From an uncultured Flavobacteriales bacterium (GTDB lineage: Bacteria > Bacteroidota > Bacteroidia > Flavobacteriales_D > Parvicellaceae): DNA of 64,000 bases. Below are positions 36,609 to 45,943 of this stretch, in pieces. The notes below the pieces were generated by a model. The model was not told where the DNA came from. It saw nothing but the letters and a program-made list of their open reading frames with translations, and made no database searches. The stretch covers positions 1 through 64,000 of the forward strand of contig CALSRM010000001.1 in the NCBI GenBank assembly GCA_943788755.1, given 5' to 3'. How positions within the stretch are numbered: position 1 is the first letter of the stretch; every line of letters begins with the position of its first letter. The position numbers and the translations under genes were made by a program.

Positions 36609-38300
36609 ATGGCATTCTTAGCTAAATATAAAAAAGGTTTTAAAGGTGATTTTACCGGTGGTGTTACTGCCGCAATAGTTGCAATTCCATTGGGGTTAGG
36701 TTTTGGTGGCTTAAGTGGACTTGGGGCAGAAGCTGGTTTATATGCTGCTATTATATTGGCTATTATAGCGTCTATAATTGGAGGTACTCAAACTTTAATT
36801 AGTGACCCTACTGCTCCTATGGCTTTTGTTGCAGGAGCAATAATTGCGACAGGAATTGATTCAAATGGAGGTATTTTGGATGATCATGCTTGGGTTCATA
36901 TTATATTGACATTTGCTTTAGCTGGACTTTTCCAAATTTTATTTGGGTTCCTAAAAATTGCACAATATGTACGGTTTATTCCGTACCCTGTTATTTCAGG
37001 GTTTATGGGTGGAATAGGTATCATAATTATGATTGGGCAGTTGTTTCCAATAATGGGGCATACCTCTCCTAAAGGTGCTATCAATATTTTTAGTGAAATC
37101 AGCCAGCCTTTAGGAAGTGTTAATACTTGGGCTCTAATATTAGGGCTTGGAACTATTGCTCTTATTTATATAGTACCGTTAATTTCTAAGAAAATTCCTT
37201 CGGTGTTAGTGGCGCTAGTCATAATGACGCTCATTTCTTATTTTGCAATGCCAGCAGGAGCTTTTGAAATTGTTGGAGCTTTTAAAGGTGGGCTTCCTTC
37301 TCCAAAAATTGATGTATTGGCAAATATACAATTTCAAGATATTCTTAATGTAATGGTACCCGCTATTACTTTGGCTTCTTTAGGGACAATAGATACATTG
37401 CTAACATCTGTAGTTGCTGATAATATGACTAAAACCAAGCACAATGGTAATAGAGAGTTAATGGGGCAAGGACTAGGTAATTTTGTTGGAGCATTTTTTG
37501 GAGCTCTTCCTGGTGCAGGGTCTACTACAGGTACTGTTATTAATATAAAATCAGGCGCTACCACTCATATGTCTGGAATCATAAAAGGGGTGTTTTTAAT
37601 CCTTGTTTTGTTGTTCTTGGCCCCAGTTGTTAAATATGTTCCATTACCTGTTCTGGCCGGTATACTTTTTACAATAGGAATAGGGGTGCTGGATTTAAAA
37701 GGCTTAGGTATGCTATTAAAAGTGCCACGAGCAGATTCTGCAATACTTATTATTACTTTGCTGGTTACTGTTTTCGATACGCTTTTGGATGCAGTTGCAA
37801 TAGGGGCTTTAATGGCTGTAGTTACCTTCATGAAAAAGATGTCTGAAGTAATGGAAGATATGACTAAAGAAGGTGATTTAGGGGCCTTTACGCGGGATGA
37901 TAAATTACCCGAAGAATTATTGAAAAAGATATACGTTAAACAATTAGATGGACCTATGTTTTTTGGTTTTGCAGATCAGTTTAGACAACAGATGAGATCT
38001 ATAAAAGGTTATGAAGCTGTAATAATTGATATGAAGCAAGTTCCTTTTATTGATGAAACAGGTTTATTGACATTGGAAGATGCAGTTGCCGATTTATACG
38101 AACGAAAAATCGCAATTTATATAAGTGGCGCAAATGATTCTATTTATACGCAGTTTGAAAAGGTCAAAATTCCCGGAAACCTTGTTCCAGAAGATCATTT
38201 CTTTCCTTATTTTAAGCACTGTATAAAACATTTGCGTAATAAGCATAAGTATGAGCAAAGCTTATTGGAAAAGGAAGCATCAGAGTCAGAAACGGAATAA
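36609..38300 (+). CDS. SulP-family anion transporter with STAS domain
   Basis: 563 residues. About 12-14 membrane segments beginning FTGGVTAAIVAIPLGLGFG; the conserved IGGTQTLISDPTAPMAF segment matches the SulP substrate region. A cytoplasmic STAS domain occupies about residues 430-545 (GPMFFGFADQFRQQM, VIIDMKQVPFIDETGLLTLED). Carries bicarbonate, sulfate or similar anions; the substrate cannot be told. The following gene begins at the base after the stop. Confidence 0.95.
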   Translation: MAFLAKYKKGFKGDFTGGVTAAIVAIPLGLGFGGLSGLGAEAGLYAAIILAIIASIIGGTQTLISDPTAPMAFVAGAIIATGIDSNGGILDDHAWVHIILTFALAGLFQILFGFLKIAQYVRFIPYPVISGFMGGIGIIIMIGQLFPIMGHTSPKGAINIFSEISQPLGSVNTWALILGLGTIALIYIVPLISKKIPSVLVALVIMTLISYFAMPAGAFEIVGAFKGGLPSPKIDVLANIQFQDILNVMVPAITLASLGTIDTLLTSVVADNMTKTKHNGNRELMGQGLGNFVGAFFGALPGAGSTTGTVINIKSGATTHMSGIIKGVFLILVLLFLAPVVKYVPLPVLAGILFTIGIGVLDLKGLGMLLKVPRADSAILIITLLVTVFDTLLDAVAIGALMAVVTFMKKMSEVMEDMTKEGDLGAFTRDDKLPEELLKKIYVKQLDGPMFFGFADQFRQQMRSIKGYEAVIIDMKQVPFIDETGLLTLEDAVADLYERKIAIYISGANDSIYTQFEKVKIPGNLVPEDHFFPYFKHCIKHLRNKHKYEQSLLEKEASESETE

Positions 38301-39200
38301 ATGAAATTTGGCCAATTAGATACTTGGGAGAATGTTAATTTTAGTTTTCCAAAATTGTCCAAACAAACAAAAAGTTATTTATCAGCTTTAAAGAAAGTTG
38401 CGAAACCTAACTTTTATATTGGAGCCCCTGTATTTTCGGATAAAAATTACAAAGGAACTTTGTTTCCTTCTGACACCAAGCAAAAGTATTTTTTACAGGC
38501 ATATGGCGAGCAATTTAATAGTATAGAAGTTGCTGCTACTCGTTTCGGTACTCCAAAAGAATCAACCCTACAAAAGTGGAAAGATAGTGTAGGTGATGAT
38601 TTTAAATTTTCGTTAAAGTTTCCGCAGGTAATTACACATCGAAAAGATATTAATGAAGCTGCCGCAAAGCAAAGACTAGAGGATTTTTTGATAGCTCTGG
38701 ATTTTTTGGGAGAAAAAAATGGGGTAGCTTTTGCGGTTATGGCGAATTATTTTCGCCCCGATAAATTTGAAGGACTCATTAAGTTCGCTGAGTATTTACC
38801 GAAGGATGTTCCATTTGCAATTGAACTAAGAGCTCCTGAATGGTTTGAATCAGATACTTTACAAAATGAATGGCAGGCGTTATTTGCAGAGAATAACATT
38901 ACTCCTGTTTTAACGGATACCCCAGGTAGGAGGGACGTTTTAAGTTTTAAATTGACAAACGAAAACTTATTCATTCGATACGTAGGTGATTTTTCTAACC
39001 CTCTTGATCAAAAACGGATCGACCAATGGATCGTGAGAATAATTGAACTTATAAATTTAGGAGTAAAAAATGTATGGTTTTATGCCCACCAGCCAGGAGA
39101 AAAAAGAGAGTTGATAGTTGATTTTTTTAACTATTTAATAGAAAGGGTAAACAAAGAATTGAATCTATCAATCAATAAACTGATTAATTATAAGAGATAA
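38301..39200 (+). CDS. DUF72-family protein
   Basis: 299 residues. TIM-barrel-like DUF72 signatures: FYIGAPVFSDKNYKGTLFP at the front, FNSIEVAATRFGTP, FKFSLKFPQVITHRKDI, PFAIELRAPEWF and NVWFYAHQPGE near the end. The function of the family is unknown. ATG follows the SulP TAA directly, so they are co-transcribed. Convergent with the TonB-type receptor. Confidence 0.92.
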   Translation: MKFGQLDTWENVNFSFPKLSKQTKSYLSALKKVAKPNFYIGAPVFSDKNYKGTLFPSDTKQKYFLQAYGEQFNSIEVAATRFGTPKESTLQKWKDSVGDDFKFSLKFPQVITHRKDINEAAAKQRLEDFLIALDFLGEKNGVAFAVMANYFRPDKFEGLIKFAEYLPKDVPFAIELRAPEWFESDTLQNEWQALFAENNITPVLTDTPGRRDVLSFKLTNENLFIRYVGDFSNPLDQKRIDQWIVRIIELINLGVKNVWFYAHQPGEKRELIVDFFNYLIERVNKELNLSINKLINYKR

Positions 39201-39220
39201 ATTGAAACAACTAGGATTCG

Positions 39221-41686
39221 CTAAAATTCATCCGAACTGTCTGCTTTTACTGGTTTTCTGCTGTAATTATTTAAACGCATTGATAGAGCAATACTTACCA
39301 TTGGTGTGATTGGCTCCTGGAAGGAAATCGTTTTAAGGTTCGTGTTTTCCTTTTCTGTTATTGTTCTGGAGGTACTAAAGGCATCTCTCACCTGCATGGA
39401 AATAGACATCTTTTTACTATTTAAATCTTTTTTAATTGATAAGTCCATTGAGTAATTATCAGCCTGACTACCTAGCGGAGTAACGATTGCACTATTGTAT
39501 TTTCCAGTGACTTGAAGTCTCCAGTTTCCTTTTAAAGTAAATGTATTGTTAATTCTCCCGTTATAGCTAAATGATTGCTGGTCAAAAGATCTTTCACTAA
39601 GTTGTCCTGTAACCTTGTAGTTGTATACGTTTCCAGAAAGCGCTAGTTTCCAACATTTTGCTAATGGATAGTTATAGGAAGCTTCTATACCTGTAGCGTA
39701 TTCTTTTCCAATATTTTCTGGTTTAGTAATAATTACGTTTGCTGAATAAACAGAGCTAATTCGTTGAATTTTATTGCTTACGTCTTTATGATATGCTTCT
39801 AAAGAAAAGTTTCCTTTTTTTAATTTTCGAATCCATCCAATTTCATAGGATAAAATATATTCTGGGATAAGGCGCGCATTTCCGGTTCTCACAGAAAAAG
39901 CATTTTGCCAAGTAATAAAAGGTTCGAAATACCAACTTCTAGGCCTTTGTATTCTTCTTGACGCATTCGCCATAAATTGATTTTCTTTATCCACTTCATA
40001 GGAAAAGTGAGCACTTGGAAATAAGTCTAATCGGTCTATTTTAGTGGTGGCAGAAACTCCGGTAGAGGTAATCGTACGGTCTGTATATTCTCCTCTGAAA
40101 CCAAATTGATACCCTAATTTTTTATGTTTCCCTGCCAAAATTGAATACCCAGCATAAATATTCCGAAAATAGTCAACAGTAGTATTGAAAGCCGTTTGCT
40201 CTATGTAATTTTCTGAAACAGTATCGTATTGAAAAGCAGTGGTTTGATCACCGCTTACTCCAAGTTGCGCTTGAAAACCTGTCTCAAATCTTGCTATTTT
40301 CTTTAGAGGACGAACATAATCCAAATTAATTCTTCCCATATTGGATGGTCCAGTTTCATAATTAATATTTCCACCTTGTATCTCATTATTTACATTGAAA
40401 TATTCAGTGCTTGATATTTCGTTACCATCATGTACATTATAATTTGCTCTTATATTTAAATAATGCTTTTTATCTCCTCTAAAATTGTAGATTAAGGATG
40501 TGTTTAAAGCATAATTAAGAAAATCTCTAGTAGCTATTTCAATGTTGTGATATTGATTGGATAAAGTATTTTCAGCACTTTCTTTGAAAATAAGATCTGA
40601 ACTGGAATCATATTTTCTTTTCCCCAGTTTTCCTCCGGCTGTAAAAATCGTTTTTCGATTAGGTCTCCATTCAAATTCAAAGTTAGCGCCATAGCCACCA
40701 AAGTTTCTGCTTACTATTCCCTCTTGTTCAACGTTTGATAATATTGAGTCAAAAATAGTTTCGTTAGTGGCTCTTTTGAATCTAGGCTTTTCTCCTTCTT
40801 TATAATTACCACCAATTGTTAATGATGTTTTTTTATGATTAATATTGACTAGGAAATCACCTCCTAACTGATTAAATTCACCTATTTCAGTACCGGGAAC
40901 GGTTCCTAAATTTGTGCCTGTATTCGCATTTATTAATGCGCTAATCCCGCTGAGTCTATTTTTCTTTAGAATAATATTGATGATTCCGCTAACTCCTTCT
41001 GCATCGTATCTTGCTGATGGGTTTGTGATTACTTCAATTTCTTGGATAGCGTTTGCAGGAATTAATTTTAATGCATCTGTAACATCCAAATTAGTTGGCT
41101 TATTATCAATTAATAATGTAAAACTAGAATTCCCTCTTAAACTTACATTTCCATCGATATCAACGTTGATAGATGGAATGTTTTCCAATACTTCAACTGC
41201 TGATTCTGAAGCTGTTGTGTTCAAGTTGCTAACGTCAATTACTTTTTTATCTATTTCATATTTAACAAATGGTTTGTCACTCGTAATATTAACTTCGTCT
41301 AATTGGTTGTCGATAGATGATAAAAGAATTTTACCTAAATCAATACTGCTGTTTTGTGGATGTATTTTTACAGAGTCCATAATTTTTGTAGTGTATCCAA
41401 TAAATGAAAATCGTATTTGATACATCCCACCTTTAATACTTTCCAATACAAATTCGCCATTTTTTCCGGAAGTAATTCCCGAAGCTAATTCCATGGTATG
41501 CAAGCGAAAAACCGTGATGGTGGCATATTCCATTGGTTTGTTTGAGGTCTTGTCAATGATTTTTCCGCTAATTTGCCCTACAAAATCACCGCTTCTTCCT
41601 CCTGGTTTTCTTCCTCCTCCAGGTCTTTGAGCCTCTGTAAATAGACAACTTAATAGTAGAGTTGCAAATAGTAAAGCTTTTAGCAT
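39221..41686 (-). CDS. TonB-dependent receptor-like outer-membrane protein (OMP_b-brl_3 type)
   Basis: 821 residues. Signal peptide, a Gly/Arg-rich start (GGGRKPGGRSG), a carboxypeptidase-regulatory-like domain (about 38-120: ISGKIIDKTSNKPMEYATITVF), a plug domain (about 135-245: SAVEVLENIPSINVDIDGNVSLRG, ASARYDAEGVSGIINIILKK-type segment) and a 22-strand-type barrel. The family is widespread in Bacteroidota, without SusD partners and mostly of unknown ligand. It has its own promoter and no close neighbour on the same strand. Confidence 0.93.
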   Translation of the reverse strand: MLKALLFATLLLSCLFTEAQRPGGGRKPGGRSGDFVGQISGKIIDKTSNKPMEYATITVFRLHTMELASGITSGKNGEFVLESIKGGMYQIRFSFIGYTTKIMDSVKIHPQNSSIDLGKILLSSIDNQLDEVNITSDKPFVKYEIDKKVIDVSNLNTTASESAVEVLENIPSINVDIDGNVSLRGNSSFTLLIDNKPTNLDVTDALKLIPANAIQEIEVITNPSARYDAEGVSGIINIILKKNRLSGISALINANTGTNLGTVPGTEIGEFNQLGGDFLVNINHKKTSLTIGGNYKEGEKPRFKRATNETIFDSILSNVEQEGIVSRNFGGYGANFEFEWRPNRKTIFTAGGKLGKRKYDSSSDLIFKESAENTLSNQYHNIEIATRDFLNYALNTSLIYNFRGDKKHYLNIRANYNVHDGNEISSTEYFNVNNEIQGGNINYETGPSNMGRINLDYVRPLKKIARFETGFQAQLGVSGDQTTAFQYDTVSENYIEQTAFNTTVDYFRNIYAGYSILAGKHKKLGYQFGFRGEYTDRTITSTGVSATTKIDRLDLFPSAHFSYEVDKENQFMANASRRIQRPRSWYFEPFITWQNAFSVRTGNARLIPEYILSYEIGWIRKLKKGNFSLEAYHKDVSNKIQRISSVYSANVIITKPENIGKEYATGIEASYNYPLAKCWKLALSGNVYNYKVTGQLSERSFDQQSFSYNGRINNTFTLKGNWRLQVTGKYNSAIVTPLGSQADNYSMDLSIKKDLNSKKMSISMQVRDAFSTSRTITEKENTNLKTISFQEPITPMVSIALSMRLNNYSRKPVKADSSDEF

Positions 41687-41714
41687 TTATTGGTTTTTTC
41701 TTCGGTTGAGACTA

Positions 41715-41722
41715 CAAAGATA
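41715..41722 (-). promoter_or_regulatory. -7 box of the receptor gene
   Basis: TATCTTTG on the minus strand, exact TAnnTTTG, 29 bases before the ATG at 41686. Confidence 0.45.
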
Positions 41723-41803
41723 ATAGAAGGTTTAATCGATTTTTAAATTAAATGTTAAACGGAAATTTTTAAATGCTAGTAAGGTGCTTAATTTTTTTTT
41801 AGG

Positions 41804-42376
41804 TCAAAAATCGTAATCGTCTATGTTCTCATGACCTTCACCTTCACTTTCTTCGCCAAATTCATTGTCGCTATATTCATTTAGGATATCATCGATTTCG
41901 TCTTGCTGTGATTTCTTTTTTGGTTCTTCATCAAACATTCCTTCCGTTAAGTCTGGAATTTCTTTCGAGGTCTCTTCTGGAGATAAACCAGCTTCTCGAA
42001 TACACCTAGGGTATCTGGTTCCTTCTTTAAAGTCTCTTTCTTCAAAAAATTCAACGTAAAAAATCCACATTCTAAGAAAATCATATAGGTATAATATCTT
42101 TTGGTTTTTTTCATTTACCATTTCCTTAATAGTGGTAACGTTCATCATTCGGGGTCCTTGTTCTTCCTCAAACCCCATATCCATTAGTCCAATCTCTTCA
42201 CCTTTGTCCCAGTTTTCATCACTCATGTAAAAGGATGCCATTTGGTCTCCTGTAAAATCGAAAGATTCTATAATCATATCGTGTAAGTCTTCAAAGTTTT
42301 GAGAACCTAAAATCTCAATATCTCTAAAAACATCTTCTTCGATGTCAGCTACTACTCTAAAAACGTATGTCTTCAT
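41804..42376 (-). CDS. pRiA4b ORF-3-like protein
   Basis: 190 residues. MKTYVFRVVADIEEDVFRDIEILGSQNFEDLHDMI is the N-terminal signature of the pRiA4b ORF-3/IS1096 TnpR-passenger family, and the Phe/Trp-rich middle (LYDFLRMWIFYVEFFEE) fits. The C-terminal 50 residues are very acidic (EEPKKKSQQDEIDDILNEY to EGEGHENIDDYDF), probably disordered. The family occurs both on plasmids and in chromosomes; function is unknown. One base downstream of the CCA-transferase stop, so co-transcribed. Confidence 0.82.
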   Translation of the reverse strand: MKTYVFRVVADIEEDVFRDIEILGSQNFEDLHDMIIESFDFTGDQMASFYMSDENWDKGEEIGLMDMGFEEEQGPRMMNVTTIKEMVNEKNQKILYLYDFLRMWIFYVEFFEERDFKEGTRYPRCIREAGLSPEETSKEIPDLTEGMFDEEPKKKSQQDEIDDILNEYSDNEFGEESEGEGHENIDDYDF

Positions 42377-42377
42377 T

Positions 42378-43820
42378 TTAATTAGTTTGGGCTATAAGTC
42401 CTAATTCTTCCCCTTTTATCAGCATAAAATTATATGCAGCATCGTAATTGTTTTCAATTTCTCCCTCTAAGATAGCTTCTTTTATAGCATCTTTTATGTT
42501 TCCAATGTGCTTGCATGGTTTCAAGTTAAAAGTCTTTATAATAACTTCTCCAGAAACGGGTGGTTGCCAATTTCGTATTCTATCTCTTTCTTCGACTTTT
42601 TTAATTTTGTTTTCAACTTCTGAAAATCGCTCTAAATATTTTTTGACTTTAGTTTCATTCTTTGAAGTAATATCCGCTCTACAAAGTTTCATCAAGGCCT
42701 CTAAGTCTTGATTTGCATCAAAAAGTAAGCGTCTTAAAGCACTATCTGTAACAATTTCTTTGGTCAGTGCAATTGGGCGCAAATGAAGTTGAACCATTTT
42801 TTGTACAAACTTCATTTTATGATCTAAAGGTAACTTCATTCGTTTGAAAATGATAGGAACCATTCTTGCTCCTTTATCTTCATGTCCATGAAAAGTCCAT
42901 CCTACTTTTGGATGAAATCGTTTGGTTGGCGGTTTTGCAATATCGTGCATAATTGCAGCCCACCTTAACCATAAATCATTCGTATTGGGTAAGATGTTTT
43001 CTAAAACCTCTAAAGTGTGGTAGAAGTTATCTTTATGCGTTTTCCCATTTTTATTTTCAACCCCATGCAAGTCTGCCATTTCTGGAAAAATAAGCTGTAA
43101 AATACCCGATGAGAATAAGGACTTAAAACCGATTGAAGGATGATTCGAAAGAATAATCTTATTCATTTCATCCGTAATCCTTTCTTGGGTAATAATTTCG
43201 ATTCTATTCTTATTAACTTTAAGAGCTTTGAACACGTCTGAGTCAATATTGAAATCTAATTGTGAAGCAAAACGCACTGCACGCATCATTCTTAAAGGGT
43301 CATCCGAAAAAGTAACATCAGGATCGAGTGGGGTTTTAATAACTCCCTTTTCTAAATGTTCAATTCCTCCAAATGGATCGATTAACGTTCCATAATTATC
43401 TTTATTCAAACTTATGGCCATTGCGTTAATGGTAAAATCTCTCCTTCTTTGATCGTCTTCCAATGTTCCATCTTCGATCATAGGGTTTCTCGATTCTCGC
43501 TTGTAAGATTCTTTTCTGGCACCAACGAATTCCAGGTCAAAACCTTTGTAGTGGATCATTGCAGTACCGTAAGTTTTAAAGAAAGAAACTTTTGTTGCTT
43601 TTAGTTTTTTAGCTACTAGCTCTGCTAATGCAATGCCGGATCCGGCTATCACAAAATCCATGTCTTTACTCGGTCTTTCCAGAATTACATCACGAACATA
43701 TCCACCAATAACAAAAACAGGTTTACCTAATTCTTCTCCGCATTCAGCCACAATCCTAAACACCTCGTCATGAATTACTTTTTGAATTTTCTTTTTATTT
43801 TCTGATGATATCGAGTTCAC
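42378..43820 (-). CDS. CCA tRNA nucleotidyltransferase / poly(A) polymerase family with HD domain
   Basis: 480 residues. Class II nucleotidyltransferase: VIGGYVRDVILERPSKDMDFV with the metal Asp pair, RRDFTINAMAISL, PLRMMRAVRFASQLDF. Then an HD domain (WAAIMHDIAKPPTKRF, FHGHEDKGARM) as in bacterial enzymes of this kind. Adds or repairs the CCA end of tRNA. Its start overlaps the end of the threonylcarbamoyl-AMP synthase gene by 26 bases, so two tRNA-maturation genes are coupled. Confidence 0.95.
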   Translation of the reverse strand: MNSISSENKKKIQKVIHDEVFRIVAECGEELGKPVFVIGGYVRDVILERPSKDMDFVIAGSGIALAELVAKKLKATKVSFFKTYGTAMIHYKGFDLEFVGARKESYKRESRNPMIEDGTLEDDQRRRDFTINAMAISLNKDNYGTLIDPFGGIEHLEKGVIKTPLDPDVTFSDDPLRMMRAVRFASQLDFNIDSDVFKALKVNKNRIEIITQERITDEMNKIILSNHPSIGFKSLFSSGILQLIFPEMADLHGVENKNGKTHKDNFYHTLEVLENILPNTNDLWLRWAAIMHDIAKPPTKRFHPKVGWTFHGHEDKGARMVPIIFKRMKLPLDHKMKFVQKMVQLHLRPIALTKEIVTDSALRRLLFDANQDLEALMKLCRADITSKNETKVKKYLERFSEVENKIKKVEERDRIRNWQPPVSGEVIIKTFNLKPCKHIGNIKDAIKEAILEGEIENNYDAAYNFMLIKGEELGLIAQTN

Positions 43821-44355
43821 CTTTTGGGCCTATTTTAATTATTGATGATGGTTCGTTGTTTTTTTCAGAAGCGCGCAAATGTACTACATGGTCCACTGCT
43901 TTCAAAATTTCAGGGGCTATGTCTTTAAAATCTTTTGGAGCATTGCTCCCCGCGATATTTGCAGAGGTTGAAACAATAGGGTTTTTAAACCGCTGTATTA
44001 ATTTTCTGCAGAAATCATCTTTTGTAATCCGGATGGCAATTGATCCATCTGAAGCTACTAAATTTTTTGGTAAATTGATGGCTTCGGGATAAATAACAGT
44101 CGTAGGTTTTATAGCGTAATCTAAAATGTCCCACACAACTTCAGGTACTTCCCTGACAAAACGATTCAATTTTCGGTCATCGTCTAAAAGAATTATCAAT
44201 GATTTAGAATGTATTCTTTTTTTTATTTCGTAGATTCTTTGAACAGCTGCTTGGTTCTTAGCATCACAACCTAGTCCCCAAATAGTATCTGTAGGGTAAA
44301 GAATAATCCCTCCATTTTCCAGTACGGTTATAACTTTGTTGATCTCTTCTTGCAT
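43795..44355 (-). CDS. Threonylcarbamoyl-AMP synthase (YrdC/Sua5-type)
   Basis: 186 residues, a YrdC domain without the Sua5 C-terminal extension. GGIILYPTDTIWGLGCDA, KKRIHSKSLIILLDD, TTVIYPEAINLPKNLV and NPIVSTSANIAGSNAP are diagnostic. Makes the threonylcarbamoyl adenylate used to form t6A37 in tRNA; the YciO side-branch is possible. First gene of the run YrdC, CCA transferase, pRiA4b-like protein. Confidence 0.92.
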   Translation of the reverse strand: MQEEINKVITVLENGGIILYPTDTIWGLGCDAKNQAAVQRIYEIKKRIHSKSLIILLDDDRKLNRFVREVPEVVWDILDYAIKPTTVIYPEAINLPKNLVASDGSIAIRITKDDFCRKLIQRFKNPIVSTSANIAGSNAPKDFKDIAPEILKAVDHVVHLRASEKNNEPSSIIKIGPKGELDIIRK

Positions 44356-44360
44356 GGGTG

Positions 44361-44368
44361 CAAATTTA
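44361..44368 (-). promoter_or_regulatory. -7 box giving a nearly leaderless transcript
   Basis: TAAATTTG on the minus strand, exact TAnnTTTG, ends only five bases before the ATG at 44355. If used, the mRNA would be leaderless or nearly so. Confidence 0.35.
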
Positions 44369-44465
44369 CTATGTTATTGTTTAAAACTGCTAATAAACTT
44401 TAAATTTACCTTATCAAATTGCTTGAAAATAAAATGAACTAAAGGATATTTCTTATCTTCGTTCC

Positions 44466-45068
44466 ATGAGTATTAATCATCTTATCATATTTGTTAAAAA
44501 CCCAGAACTAGGGAAGGTGAAAACGCGATTAGCTAGGACAATTGGAGATGAAAAAGCTTTGTATATCTATAAGTTGTTGTTAGAGCAAACTTTTCAGGTT
44601 ACCTTACCTGTATTGGCTGAAAAGAAGTTGTATTATTCAGAATTTGTCCAGAATATGGATCAATTTAACGATTTGGTTTATGAAAAGCATATTCAGAGTG
44701 GAGATGGTTTAGGCGATAAAATGTACAATGCTATCAAACATAGCTTTGCTGAATGGGCAGGTAAAGTTGTTTTAATTGGAAGTGATTGTTTTGAATTAAA
44801 TTCAGGTATAATCGAAGAGGCGTTTAAAGCTCTTGAGGAAAGTGACTATGTCCTCGGACCAGCTAAAGATGGAGGGTATTATTTGATTGGCATGAAAGAA
44901 CTTAATTTAGAAATATTTCAAAATAAGGAATGGAGTTCCGAAAATGTATTTTTAGATACTTTACTGGATATCAAAAACCAAGAGAAATCACATTATTTAT
45001 TACCGACTCTTTCTGATGTAGATATAGAAGATGATTTAGGAGACCTAAGAGGGTATATTGATGGGTAA
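44466..45068 (+). CDS. TIGR04282-family glycosyltransferase (DUF2064)
   Basis: 200 residues. MSINHLIIFVKNPELGKVKTRLA is the nucleotide-sugar-binding front of the DUF2064 GT-A-like family, with VLIGSDCFELNSGIIEEAF (DxD-like position) and VLGPAKDGGYYLIGM in the middle. Members are annotated as arsenosugar-biosynthesis glycosyltransferases by gene context, but no arsenic genes adjoin here. 40 bases upstream of purine-nucleoside phosphorylase. Confidence 0.9.
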   Translation: MSINHLIIFVKNPELGKVKTRLARTIGDEKALYIYKLLLEQTFQVTLPVLAEKKLYYSEFVQNMDQFNDLVYEKHIQSGDGLGDKMYNAIKHSFAEWAGKVVLIGSDCFELNSGIIEEAFKALEESDYVLGPAKDGGYYLIGMKELNLEIFQNKEWSSENVFLDTLLDIKNQEKSHYLLPTLSDVDIEDDLGDLRGYIDG

Positions 45069-45107
45069 GTCAATAAACCGAATTAGTCCTAAGAGAAAAA
45101 AATAAGA

Positions 45108-45923
45108 ATGAATCTAGAACGGATTGCCGAATCGACAAGATTTTTAAAAGGAAAAGGAGTTACAACTCCTCAAATTGGAATTGTATTAGGAACGGGCTTA
45201 GGAAACTTGGTTAAAGAGATAAAAGTTGAATTAGAGATACCTTATGAACAAATCCCAAATTTCCCATTATCTACAGTTGAGTCGCATTCAGGTAAGTTAC
45301 TGTATGGAGTCTTAGGTGGTAAACAAATACTTGCAATGCAGGGACGTTTTCATGCTTATGAGGGTTATTCAATGGAAGAGATTGTATTTCCTGTTCGGGT
45401 ATTAAAACAATTGGGAATAGAAGTATTATTACTATCAAATGCAGCTGGCGCTATGAATCTTGAATTCAAACAAGGAGACTTGATGTTAATTACAGATCAT
45501 ATTAATAAATTTCCTTTCAACCCTTTATTAGGGAAAAATGAAAATGATTTAGGTACTCGATTTCCTGATATGCATGAAGCTTATTCAATTGATTTAGGTA
45601 ATAAATTGCATGTTATAGCTAAAAGGGAAGGGGTTGTTTTGAACAGAGGAGTATATATCTCTGCTGAAGGACCAATGTTAGAAACACCTGCAGAATATAG
45701 AATGTTAAGAACATTAGGAGGAGATGCTGTTGGTATGAGTACTATTCCGGAGGTTATTGCTGCTCGACATATGGAATTGACATGTTGCGCTGTTTCTGTT
45801 TTAACGGATGAATGCGACCCTAATAATTTAAAGCCAGTCAAAATAGAAGATATTATTGCGATTGCGGCCAAAGCAGAAAAGAAGCTAACGAAGCTTTTTG
45901 TTGGTTTGATTGAAGAGATTTAA
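45108..45923 (+). CDS. Purine-nucleoside phosphorylase (trimeric type)
   Basis: 271 residues. Phosphorolysis of (deoxy)guanosine/inosine to base and sugar-1-phosphate. IGIVLGTGLGNLV (phosphate loop), VESHSGKLLYG, MQGRFHAYEGYS, LLSNAAGAMN, ISAEGPMLETPAEYRML, GGDAVGMSTIPEVIAARH are the trimeric-PNP signatures. Normal length. Middle gene of a three-gene plus-strand run. Confidence 0.96.
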   Translation: MNLERIAESTRFLKGKGVTTPQIGIVLGTGLGNLVKEIKVELEIPYEQIPNFPLSTVESHSGKLLYGVLGGKQILAMQGRFHAYEGYSMEEIVFPVRVLKQLGIEVLLLSNAAGAMNLEFKQGDLMLITDHINKFPFNPLLGKNENDLGTRFPDMHEAYSIDLGNKLHVIAKREGVVLNRGVYISAEGPMLETPAEYRMLRTLGGDAVGMSTIPEVIAARHMELTCCAVSVLTDECDPNNLKPVKIEDIIAIAAKAEKKLTKLFVGLIEEI

Positions 45924-45943
45924 GAATTATTAATATTGTAACA

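Noticed and set aside
40914-41420. 168-codon plus-strand frame inside the TonB-type receptor
   Set aside because: Antisense shadow of the plug domain, with no recognisable features.
41804-42376. pRiA4b ORF-3-like gene as evidence of an insertion sequence
   Set aside because: No transposase, inverted repeats or target duplication around it; it is coupled to a tRNA-maturation gene and the family is common on chromosomes.
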